In this document: positions 1 to 5,142 of the stretch, piece by piece
Layout of the letters: every line of letters begins with the position of its first letter
Position numbering within the stretch: position 1 is the first letter of the stretch
NCBI GenBank assembly: GCA_937997355.1
Contig: CALKTZ010000477.1
Location: 1 to 5,142 of the forward strand
Direction: 5' to 3'
DNA length: 5,142 nt
DNA from: an uncultured Planctomycetales bacterium
Lineage (GTDB): Bacteria > Planctomycetota > Planctomycetia > Isosphaerales > Isosphaeraceae
Notes under the pieces: model-generated
What the model saw: the letters and a program-made list of their open reading frames with translations, nothing else
The model's database searches: none
Told to the model about the DNA's origin: nothing
Translations under genes and position numbers: made by a program

Positions 1-201
1 GAGTGGGAATCCTACTGGGCCGCACCCTGAGTGCCAACTTCGAATGGGGCACCCCGGCATCCGAATCGGCATTGACCAAAATGGGAATGCAACGTACCTT
101 CCCGCCCGTCTGTTTCCATGCCTGCGAAGGCTTCTCGATGGATGAGTTGGGCCAATCTTTATCCAGGGCACTGGACACTCCAGTGGGGGTGGCGCATCGC
201 C
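1..201. other. Left-edge segment without a supportable gene
   Basis: I see no convincing gene here. Plus-strand frame 1 stops at 28-30 and frame 2 at 143-145, so an upstream gene could end at either point, but neither short tail has a recognisable motif. Frame 3 stays open from the window edge to 635, but most of that lies inside the TPR gene, which is clearly coded in another frame. The first 50 or so frame-3 codons have moderately GC-rich third positions, so a frameshifted or decayed gene end is possible. On the minus strand only trivial ORFs are seen. The segment also holds a short perfect hairpin (169-185) just before the TPR gene. Confidence 0.4.
169..185. repeat. Perfect 7-bp inverted repeat upstream of the TPR gene
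   Basis: The arms are CACTGGA (169-175) and TCCAGTG (179-185), around the 3-nt loop CAC. It lies 16 bases before the chosen TPR start and just before the G-rich stretch that may act as its ribosome-binding site. No T-tract follows on either strand, so it does not look like an intrinsic terminator. It could be a small operator, a 5' leader hairpin, or chance. Confidence 0.4.
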
Positions 202-1083
202 ATGCGGCGCCGGGCGATGACCGTCGGATGGGGGTTCACCCTCCTGCTCCTGGCCTCCGAGGCGGGATGCGGCTGGCTTTCGTTCCGGCACCGGGGGCCT
301 TATTCACTCGCGCCGGAGCAGATGGTCCGTTTCCAGCAATTGAGCGAGCAAGCCCAGCAGGCCGTCGACAAAGGCGACCCGCAGGCCGCGCAAGCGATCC
401 TCCATCAGCTCGTCGCGCTGGATCCTCGGTCGGCCGAGGCCATGCTCAGGCTCGGCAAGGTCCTCCAACTCCAGGGCCAATCCGCCGAGGCGGAGGCATG
501 CTTCAAGCGCGCGCTGGAAATCGATCGCGACTACCCCGAGGCCCTCATCGGCCTCGGCCAGATGGAAGCCAATCGGGGAGGCATCGATTCCGCGCTCGAA
601 CGATTCCGGACCGCGATCGAGCTGGAGCCGAATAAACCCGACGCTCACATGGAGCAAGGGCGAGTCCTCGAAGCGGCGGGCCGAACCGACGAGGCGATCG
701 CCGCCTATTTTCGGGCCTCGGAATTCAACCCGAACCAGTCCGAGATCGCGCTCCGGATCGGTTCCATCCAGCTTCAGCAGAATCAGCCGGACCAGGCCCT
801 GGTCCGCTTCGATCAGGTCGTCGAGCTTGCGCCTGGAAACAGCGAGGCCAGGCTCTTGCGGGGCCGGGCGAACCTCATGCTTCGCCGACTTCCCGACGCG
901 ATCAGCGACCTCAAATTCGCCGTGGCCCAACTCCCGAACCGGCCGGATGCTCACTATTACCTGGCGCTCGCCCTCGAAGCCGATAACCGGCGTGCGGAGG
1001 CCCTGGAATCCGCGAACCGGGCATCCAAGTTGGCGCCGGACTTCGCCGGAATCCGCGACCTCTCAACACGCCTTCGCCGATGA
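202..1083 (+). CDS. Envelope-targeted TPR-repeat protein (seven repeats)
   Basis: This 293-residue protein is a tetratricopeptide-repeat scaffold, a class that binds other proteins and has no catalysis of its own. The N-terminus has an RRR basic start, a hydrophobic stretch (about 8-18) and a Gly-Cys at 22-23. That suggests a signal peptide or lipoprotein, although the residue at -3 from Cys23 is Glu, which is poor for a lipobox. From about residue 43 to 280 the protein is nearly all TPR units of 34 residues. The helix-B end recurs as LDP (73), IDR (107), LEP (141), FNP (175), LAP (209), LPN (244) and LAP (277), with Gly and Ala at the usual TPR positions. I chose the ATG at 202 because an earlier in-frame ATG at 118 adds a Trp-rich stretch with no ribosome-binding site. 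A G-rich stretch (183-192) precedes 202. ATG 217 is an alternative. The partner and exact role are unknown. Confidence 0.85.
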   Translation: MRRRAMTVGWGFTLLLLASEAGCGWLSFRHRGPYSLAPEQMVRFQQLSEQAQQAVDKGDPQAAQAILHQLVALDPRSAEAMLRLGKVLQLQGQSAEAEACFKRALEIDRDYPEALIGLGQMEANRGGIDSALERFRTAIELEPNKPDAHMEQGRVLEAAGRTDEAIAAYFRASEFNPNQSEIALRIGSIQLQQNQPDQALVRFDQVVELAPGNSEARLLRGRANLMLRRLPDAISDLKFAVAQLPNRPDAHYYLALALEADNRRAEALESANRASKLAPDFAGIRDLSTRLRR

Positions 1084-1112
1084 TCCGATCGTCTCAGCCA
1101 CGATACGGTACG

Positions 1113-1134
1113 TGCCGGATGTCGCAAGCCGGCA
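1113..1134. repeat. Weak inverted repeat between convergent gene ends
   Basis: The arms TGCCGG (1113-1118) and CCGGCA (1129-1134) pair perfectly around a 10-nt loop. They sit in the 52-base gap between the TPR stop and the stop of the minus-strand small protein. The position fits a shared transcription terminator for the two convergent genes, but no T-run follows on either strand and the stem is short. Confidence 0.25.
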
Positions 1135-1135
1135 A

Positions 1136-1483
1136 TCATCCCATGATCACGAATGGCTCGCCCGCGTCGGCCGCTTCCTTCAACCCCGCGAGCAATTCCT
1201 CCCATTGATCGCCGATGACTTGATCCCGGTTCCGCTCATCGGCCATGAGAGTTTCGAGCCGATCGACAACCTCGCGACTTTCTTCCGGGCTCAGTTCGCC
1301 ACCGGCGTCGTTCCGCCACAATAGCGGCGTGATGGGATCGCCAATCTCCGACCAATCGCGTTGCCCGCCGAAGCCACGCATCTCCTCGAGTCGCACCCCG
1401 ATCATCGCCGCGAGGGTCCGACGAAACGAGCGAAACGACCCGTGGCCGAAGTGCGCATCACCGTGGGAAAAGTCGACACCCAT
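1136..1483 (-). CDS. Small conserved hypothetical protein (MG-DFSHGDAH family)
   Basis: This is a soluble, acidic protein of 115 residues with no signal peptide or membrane segment. It opens with MGVDFSHGDAHF, followed by an FRSFR segment (17-21), and I recall similar openings in hypothetical proteins of actinobacteria and planctomycetes. A central PITPLLWRNDAGGELSPEES block (50-69) resembles a 'PLL-HSD-DGELTPEEC' segment recalled from the same proteins, followed by an amphipathic helix rich in Glu, Asp and Arg. His7, Asp9, His11 and His14 are clustered and could bind metal, but no function is known to me. I chose ATG 1483 over an upstream in-frame start near 1660 because GAGG lies 5 nt before it and the conserved part begins there; the longer version would also overlap the FAH gene. 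It is 109 bases downstream of the FAH gene on the same strand, behind a structured leader. Confidence 0.75.
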   Translation of the reverse strand: MGVDFSHGDAHFGHGSFRSFRRTLAAMIGVRLEEMRGFGGQRDWSEIGDPITPLLWRNDAGGELSPEESREVVDRLETLMADERNRDQVIGDQWEELLAGLKEAADAGEPFVIMG

Positions 1484-1485
1484 CT

Positions 1486-1565
1486 CGGCCTCATTGCGGT
1501 ATTTGTTGATAGGCCGCCATCCAAACGAAATCCCATCGACAGCCGGTCCGCAATGAGACCGGCTG
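1486..1565 (-). promoter_or_regulatory. Candidate structured leader with paired ribosome-binding site
   Basis: Read as minus-strand RNA, three pairings are visible. P1 is a perfect 9-bp stem, CAGCCGGUC (1565-1557) with GACCGGCUG (1548-1540), with loop UCAUUGCG (1556-1549). P2 pairs CGGCCU (1516-1511) with AGGCCG (1491-1486), which covers most of the GAGG ribosome-binding site of the small gene at 1483. P3 pairs the whole P1 loop with CGCAAUGA (1498-1491), nearly all of it inside the P2 loop, as a kissing interaction. An alternative pairing of 1561-1548 with 1499-1486 matches 13 of 14 positions and excludes P1. This could control translation. It could equally be two inverted protein-binding sites. 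No known riboswitch class is recognised. Confidence 0.35.
1540..1565 (-). terminator. 9-bp hairpin after the FAH gene (terminator-like, no U-tract)
   Basis: The arms CAGCCGGTC (1540-1548) and GACCGGCTG (1557-1565) form a perfect stem with an 8-nt loop, 27 bases past the FAH stop codon. A position just after a gene fits a terminator, but the minus-strand sequence after the stem begins TCGATGGG, with no run of T. It would therefore be a weak or Rho-assisted stop at best, or part of the leader of the next gene. Confidence 0.35.
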
Positions 1566-1592
1566 CATGGGGAATATGACCTCTTGCCAGCC

Positions 1593-2459
1593 TCAGTGCT
1601 TATCCGCGACGACCGGATTTCGCAGCAGGCCGAGTTGGTCGATTTCCACCTCGACGACATCTCCCGGCTTGAGGAAAACGGGAGGCTTGCGGGCCATTCC
1701 GACGCCGGGCGGCGTGCCCGTGAAGATCATGTCGCCGGGCTCAAGAGTGACAACCTGAGAGAGGTAGGCGATCAACTCGTCGATCCGGAAGATCAACTGG
1801 TTCGTGTTCGAATCCTGCATGGTCTCGCCGTTGAGACGCAGCCGAATCCCGAGTGCATGCGGATCGGGCACCTCATCCGGGGCGACAAGCTCGGTCCCGA
1901 CGGGAGCGAAGGTGTCGAAGGTCTTCCCCGCAATCCACTGCTTGCCCGGCTTGTTCAGCTGCCAATCGCGGGCCGAAACATCGTGGCCGACCAGGTATCC
2001 TCCGACCGTGCTCAAGGCATCCTCACGGGGAATATGCCGCCCGCCTTTCCCCATGACGACCACCAGCTCGGCCTCGTAATCGACCTGCGTGCTCACGGAG
2101 GGGAGCACGATCGATTCGCCGTTGGCGATCAGGCTCGAAGGGAATTTCGCGAAGATGACCGGTTCCTCGGGAATCGGTACACCGCTCTCGATGGCATGAT
2201 CGCGATAATTCAGGCCGATGCAGATGATCTTCTGAGGATTCGGAATTGGCGGCAGCACTTTGACCTTGGCCGGATCGTGAACGACGGAGCCGCGGGCCAC
2301 CGCATCCCAGGCTCTCTTCTGACCGTCGAGGCCCGATCCCAGGATGCCTTTGACGCAGGACGGCACCGACGAATCGGCCGCGTTGACATCCACATAACGG
2401 CCCTGAAAAACTCCGCACGCCCTCGGCCCCTGTTCGGTGGCCACAGTGACCCATCTCAA
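1593..2459 (-). CDS. Fumarylacetoacetate hydrolase (FAH) family protein
   Basis: This cytoplasmic enzyme of 288 residues belongs to the FAH superfamily. Members cleave or isomerise C-C bonds in 2-oxo or beta-diketo acids using a divalent metal (acylpyruvases, oxaloacetate decarboxylases, hydroxymuconate-type isomerases, diketo-deoxy sugar acid hydrolases). The core runs from about residue 77 to the end. GLNYRDHAIESG (82-93) carries the His88/Glu91 pair spaced like the catalytic dyad of FAHD1. Metal ligands are Glu129 and Glu131 in DYEAELVVV and Asp160 in VGHDVSARD. GKTFDTFAP (178-186) and FTGTPPGVG (246-254) are further family motifs. Length is typical. I start at TTG 2459: GAGGAG lies 8 nt upstream and RWVTVAT follows as in relatives. 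A GTG at 2540 would add 27 Arg-rich residues across GC hairpins and lacks a ribosome-binding site. The true substrate cannot be told from sequence. Confidence 0.9.
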   Translation of the reverse strand: MRWVTVATEQGPRACGVFQGRYVDVNAADSSVPSCVKGILGSGLDGQKRAWDAVARGSVVHDPAKVKVLPPIPNPQKIICIGLNYRDHAIESGVPIPEEPVIFAKFPSSLIANGESIVLPSVSTQVDYEAELVVVMGKGGRHIPREDALSTVGGYLVGHDVSARDWQLNKPGKQWIAGKTFDTFAPVGTELVAPDEVPDPHALGIRLRLNGETMQDSNTNQLIFRIDELIAYLSQVVTLEPGDMIFTGTPPGVGMARKPPVFLKPGDVVEVEIDQLGLLRNPVVADKH

Positions 2460-2467
2460 CGGCGAAT

Positions 2468-2473
2468 CTCCTC
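2468..2473 (-). promoter_or_regulatory. GAGGAG ribosome-binding site that decides the FAH start
   Basis: On the minus strand GAGGAG is followed by eight bases (ATTCGCCG) and then TTG at 2459. No ATG start is in frame nearby, and the only upstream alternative, GTG 2540, has no comparable site. This supports a TTG initiation codon. Confidence 0.65.
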
Positions 2474-2493
2474 GATGTCGGACAATGCTGATC

Positions 2494-2519
2494 GGCCGGC
2501 GAAATCGATCCCGCCGGCC
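2494..2519. repeat. Perfect 8-bp GC inverted repeat in the FAH leader
   Basis: The arms GGCCGGCG (2494-2501) and CGCCGGCC (2512-2519) flank a 10-nt loop. The element lies 34 bases upstream of the TTG start of the FAH gene. A second, smaller hairpin (GGCCG 2524-2528 with CGGCC 2534-2538) is adjacent on the far side. No T-tract follows on the minus strand. It may be a leader hairpin or an operator, and it argues that this stretch is untranslated. Confidence 0.4.
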
Positions 2520-2622
2520 TGTCGGCCGCGTTTCGGCCACGGCACAAGGCTTTCAATTTACCCCATGTTCGAGCCGCTAGCGACCTGATACCGAAAAGTT
2601 CGATCCGAGATTCATGCGGCCT

Positions 2623-2655
2623 ACCTCGATCGCGAAGAAATTGTTCGATCGAGGT
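2623..2655. repeat. 10-bp inverted repeat in the divergent control region
   Basis: ACCTCGATCG (2623-2632) and CGATCGAGGT (2646-2655) are perfect reverse complements separated by 13 bases, so half-site centres are 23 bases apart, close to two helical turns. That spacing suits a dimeric DNA-binding protein. GTTCGATC next to the right arm (2643-2650) recurs directly at 2598-2605. It could equally form a hairpin in RNA. No regulator gene is in the window. Confidence 0.45.
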
Positions 2656-2764
2656 CATGGCAAACGCAGGCTGCGAATCCTAATAATCGACTTCTGAAAT
2701 CATAAGGAATCGCGCGCGATCGAATATCGTTCGAGTTGCCGTAGGGTACTTGCGAGATCTCATC

Positions 2765-4240
2765 ATGTTGAAGTCGAATGCGTTGACGCTGGCGCTCGCC
2801 TTATCTTGCGGCATGACGGATCAGGCGGTAGCGGCTATTGCGGAGGGGGATCGCCCCAATATCGTGATCGTCATGCCCGACGATATCGGCTATGGCGACT
2901 TCTCCTGCACGGGGAACCCGATCATTCAGACCCCGCATCTCGACGCCTTCTACAAACAAAGTGTTCGGCTGACCGACTTCCATGTCAGCCCGACTTGTGC
3001 ACCAACCCGGGCCGCGCTGATGACCGGGGCGCACGAGTTCAAGTCGGGGGTGACGCACACAATCCTGGAGCGAGAACGTCTCGGCCTTCATTCAACCACA
3101 CTGGCCCAGGTGCTCCAGAAGGGGGGTTACTCAACCGGGATCTTCGGCAAATGGCACCTCGGAGACGAAGCCCCGTATCAGCCCGGCCGACGCGGCTTCG
3201 ATGAAGTCTTCATCCACGGCGCGGGAGGAATTGGACAGTCCTACCCCGGGAGTTGCGGCGATGCCCCCGGGAATACCTATTTCGATCCGGCAATTCTTCA
3301 CAACGGCGTTTTCGAAAAGACCAAGGGATACTGCACCGACGTCTTCTTCACCCAGGCCTTGTCCTGGATCGATTCGCGTCGCAACTCCGGGAAGCCGTTC
3401 TTCGCACTGATCACACCCAACGCCGCGCATGCACCGCTGCAATGCCCGGAAGACTATGCAATGCGCCACGCCGATCAGGTTTCCGCCATGGCCGCCAAGT
3501 TTTTCGGGATGATCGAGAACTTCGACGACAACTTCGGCCGGCTGACCAAGGCCCTTCAAGAATGGGGCCTCGGGGAAAATACATTGGTTATTTTTCTGAC
3601 GGACAACGGCGGAACCGTGGGGGCTCAAATCTTCAACGCCGGGATGCGCGGCACCAAAAATACTCCCTATGAGGGGGGCACCCGCGTCCCTTCCTTCTGG
3701 AGATGGCCGAAGGGTTTCAAAGGCGGGCGCGATGTCCCCGAGCTCACCGCGCATATCGACATTTTTCCGACCCTGGTCGAAATCGTCGGAATTTCGATCT
3801 CGGAAGATATCCGCAAACAGTTCGATGGCAGGAGCATCCTGCCGCTCCTGAAAGGAACTCAGACCGATTGGCCGAATCGCTCGTTCATCGCGCATACCGG
3901 CCGCTGGGAGCGCGGAAAGGCGAAAGAGGCGAAGTATCACTCGGTCTCGATCCGAGATCGTCGCTTCTCGCTCGTCAACAATTCCGAGCTTTACGATTTG
4001 AAAGCGGACCCGGGCCAGACCAAGAATGTGATCGCCGAGCACCCCGATGTGGTGAAACAATTCCGGGCCGAATACGACACGTGGTGGGAGAGCATCCTCC
4101 CTCGGCTGGTCAACGAGAACCTCGACGGGCCGAAGATCAACCCTTATAAGGAACTCTACCTGAAGCAATTCGGAAGTCTTCCCAAGGAATCGAAGGAATC
4201 TTCCAAATCACCCGACGCCTCGGCCAAACCAAAGGAGTAA
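2765..4240 (+). CDS. Exported Cys-type sulfatase (arylsulfatase A-like)
   Basis: This 491-residue enzyme hydrolyses sulfate esters and should act in the periplasm or outside the cell. Residues 1-24 form a signal peptide (Lys3, a hydrophobic run 7-16, cleavage likely near AVA-A). The alkaline-phosphatase-like sulfatase fold starts at PNIVIVMPDD, with metal ligands Asp39/Asp40. The signature CAPTR (78-82) carries Cys78, to be converted to formylglycine by a sulfatase-modifying enzyme not encoded here. Lys129 and His131 (FGKWHLGD), His222 (AAHAP), Asp280/Asn281 (LTDNGG) and Lys298 before PYEGGTRVP complete the active site. The C-terminal subdomain contains LYDLKADPGQTKNV (409-422), common in arylsulfatases. 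The last 18 or so residues are Lys/Ser/Glu-rich and look unstructured. I prefer ATG 2765 because it gives a clean signal peptide behind a weak GAGA; a TTG at 2750 is in frame but has a poorly spaced site. The substrate is unknown. Such enzymes are abundant in planctomycetes, which use algal sulfated polysaccharides. Confidence 0.93.
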   Translation: MLKSNALTLALALSCGMTDQAVAAIAEGDRPNIVIVMPDDIGYGDFSCTGNPIIQTPHLDAFYKQSVRLTDFHVSPTCAPTRAALMTGAHEFKSGVTHTILERERLGLHSTTLAQVLQKGGYSTGIFGKWHLGDEAPYQPGRRGFDEVFIHGAGGIGQSYPGSCGDAPGNTYFDPAILHNGVFEKTKGYCTDVFFTQALSWIDSRRNSGKPFFALITPNAAHAPLQCPEDYAMRHADQVSAMAAKFFGMIENFDDNFGRLTKALQEWGLGENTLVIFLTDNGGTVGAQIFNAGMRGTKNTPYEGGTRVPSFWRWPKGFKGGRDVPELTAHIDIFPTLVEIVGISISEDIRKQFDGRSILPLLKGTQTDWPNRSFIAHTGRWERGKAKEAKYHSVSIRDRRFSLVNNSELYDLKADPGQTKNVIAEHPDVVKQFRAEYDTWWESILPRLVNENLDGPKINPYKELYLKQFGSLPKESKESSKSPDASAKPKE

Positions 4241-4242
4241 GA

Positions 4243-4269
4243 CGTCTCCGTTCGAGTGATTGAGAGACG
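4243..4269. terminator. Weak hairpin between convergent sulfatase and mutS
   Basis: CGTCTC (4243-4248) pairs with GAGACG (4264-4269) around a 15-nt loop, inside the 43-base gap between the two stop codons. The location fits a two-way terminator, but the stem is only 6 bp and no T-tract follows on either strand. Confidence 0.25.
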
Positions 4270-4283
4270 CCCCGCTCCCAGGG

Positions 4284-5142
4284 TCAACTCGTTCGAGCCA
4301 GATCCTGAAGCTTCTTGATCAGGTCGATCGCCTGCTCGGGGCCGAGGGCCTGGGGATCGATCCGCTTCAGCTCATCGAGCAGGGGATCGGGGAGGGCCGC
4401 GAAGAGGCTCCCTTGAAGGGCGCGGCCCGTCTTGACCTTGGTGCGAATGGGCGCACTCTCGGGGAGCCCAGGATCGGGGCCGTGCTGCTTCTCAAGGAAG
4501 GAGAGAATCTCGCGGGCACGGTCGAGCACGGCCGAAGGCACCCCCGCAAGCTTCGCGACATGAATGCCGTAGCTCTGGTCGGCGCCACCCGGGATGATCT
4601 GGTGCAAAAAGACGACCTCGCCCTGGTTCTCGCGAATCGCCACGTTCGCGTTGCGGAGCCGGGGCTTGGTCTTCTCCAGTTCGACGAGCTCGTGATAGTG
4701 CGTGGCGAACAAGGTCCGGCACTTCGTGACGTCGTGGAGATGCTCGGCGATCGCCCAGGCCAGGGAAACGCCGTCGAACGTGCTGGTCCCTCGGCCGATC
4801 TCGTCGAGAATCACCATGCTCCGGGGCGTGGCATTATTGAGGATGTTCGCCGTCTCGGTCATCTCGACCATGAACGTGCTCTGGCCCCGGCTCAGCTCGT
4901 CGGTTGCTCCGACTCGCGCAAACAGCCGGTCGACGATCCCGATTCGGGCCATCCTGGCGGGCACGAAACTGCCGATCTGCGCGAGAATCGTGATCAAGGC
5001 CACCTGCCGGATGTATGTGCTCTTGCCGGCCATGTTCGGGCCGGTGATCAGGACGATCGTGCCGCCGTCGTCGCCGAGCCGCGTGTCGTTCGGCACGAAG
5101 TCGCCGCGAGTCATCAGGGCATCGAGGACCGGATGTCGCCCG
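4284..5142 (-). CDS. mutS: DNA mismatch repair ATPase MutS (C-terminal part, cut by window edge)
   Basis: MutS recognises mismatches, then acts as an ATP-dependent clamp that recruits MutL. Only the last 285 residues are visible; full proteins are usually about 850-900 residues, so the mismatch-binding, connector and lever domains lie beyond the right edge. Reading continues in frame to the edge as GRHPVLDAL before the Met at 5114, so that Met is not the start. Counting from the edge, visible motifs are Walker A GPNMAGKST (34-42), the SRGQSTFMVEM signature segment (84-94), Walker B VILDEIG (110-116, Asp113/Glu114), the FATHYHEL switch His region (145-152), and SYGIHVAKLAG (190-200). QGSLF (243-247) matches a beta-clamp-binding motif, followed by the C-terminal helical segment. 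Everything needed for the ATPase is intact. The gene converges with the sulfatase, so it is transcribed independently of it. Confidence 0.97.
   Translation of the reverse strand, partial: GRHPVLDALMTRGDFVPNDTRLGDDGGTIVLITGPNMAGKSTYIRQVALITILAQIGSFVPARMARIGIVDRLFARVGATDELSRGQSTFMVEMTETANILNNATPRSMVILDEIGRGTSTFDGVSLAWAIAEHLHDVTKCRTLFATHYHELVELEKTKPRLRNANVAIRENQGEVVFLHQIIPGGADQSYGIHVAKLAGVPSAVLDRAREILSFLEKQHGPDPGLPESAPIRTKVKTGRALQGSLFAALPDPLLDELKRIDPQALGPEQAIDLIKKLQDLARTS

Larger units (their letters stand above)
2460..2764. promoter_or_regulatory. Divergent intergenic region between the FAH gene and the sulfatase
   Basis: These 305 bases must hold the 5' control of both outward-facing genes. 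It contains GC hairpins near the FAH side, a 10-bp dyad in the middle (2623-2655), the palindrome ATCGCGCGCGAT (2709-2720), and the most AT-rich stretch around 2681-2700. TAATAA at 2681 could be a -10 for the sulfatase, but a hexamer 17 bases upstream (TGGCAA) matches only half of the -35 consensus. I cannot assign a firm promoter for either gene, and I see no hidden small gene. Confidence 0.5.

Noticed and set aside
3..635. Long plus-strand open frame at the left edge
   Set aside because: Two thirds of it overlaps the TPR gene in another frame; its later part is Arg/Pro/Gly-rich shadow sequence with no motif.
304..954. 216-codon minus-strand open frame opposite the TPR gene
   Set aside because: Antisense shadow of GC-rich codons; the plus strand shows clear 34-residue TPR periodicity.
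1584..2588. 334-codon plus-strand open frame opposite the FAH gene
   Set aside because: It is longer than the real gene but has no recognisable motif, while the minus strand carries all FAH catalytic and metal-binding motifs.
2709..2720. 12-bp palindrome ATCGCGCGCGAT as an operator
   Set aside because: It is made of alternating CG and GATC-like words that arise easily in this GC-rich DNA; position alone is too little to call a site.
2750..2764. TTG start for the sulfatase five codons earlier
   Set aside because: The AGGG upstream is only 3 nt from the TTG, and starting there only lengthens the signal peptide with MRDLI; ATG 2765 is simpler.
3131..4168. 345-codon minus-strand open frame inside the sulfatase
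   Set aside because: Antisense shadow; the sulfatase signature and all active-site residues are on the plus strand.
1..5142. Search for tRNA, rRNA, CRISPR, insertion sequence or defence system
   Set aside because: I found no cloverleaf, spaced direct repeats, transposase motifs, terminal repeats with target duplications, or nuclease/toxin modules by eye.

Overview
The window looks like ordinary chromosomal DNA from a GC-rich planctomycete, probably of the Isosphaeraceae kind. This is inferred from four things: high G/C at third codon positions, a secreted formylglycine-type sulfatase, a TPR-repeat envelope protein, and a small 'MG-DFSHGDAH' protein of unknown function. No rRNA, tRNA, mobile element or CRISPR array is visible.

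Layout, left to right. Positions 1-201 hold no gene I can support, only a short perfect hairpin. A seven-repeat TPR protein with a membrane-targeting N-terminus follows (202-1083, +). It converges on a 115-residue conserved hypothetical protein (1483-1136, -). Upstream of that gene, on the same strand, is a fumarylacetoacetate hydrolase (FAH) family enzyme (2459-1593, -), which I start at a TTG codon behind a strong GAGGAG ribosome-binding site. A 305-base divergent intergenic region with several inverted repeats separates it from an exported Cys-type sulfatase (2765-4240, +). The sulfatase converges, across 43 bases, on the C-terminal third of mutS (5142-4284, -), which runs off the right edge.

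The genes do not form one clear pathway. The divergent FAH enzyme and sulfatase could share control and take part in catabolism of sulfated organic matter, but no residue proves this. MutS is housekeeping mismatch repair. The TPR protein is probably an envelope-associated scaffold.

The most unusual signal is in the 109-base leader between the FAH gene and the small hypothetical gene. As minus-strand RNA it can form a perfect 9-bp hairpin whose whole 8-nt loop is complementary to sequence beside the ribosome-binding site of the small gene. That site can also be closed by a second 6-bp stem. The result is a possible kissing-loop translational switch, or alternatively an inverted pair of protein-binding sites. 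It is hand-read and needs comparative testing.
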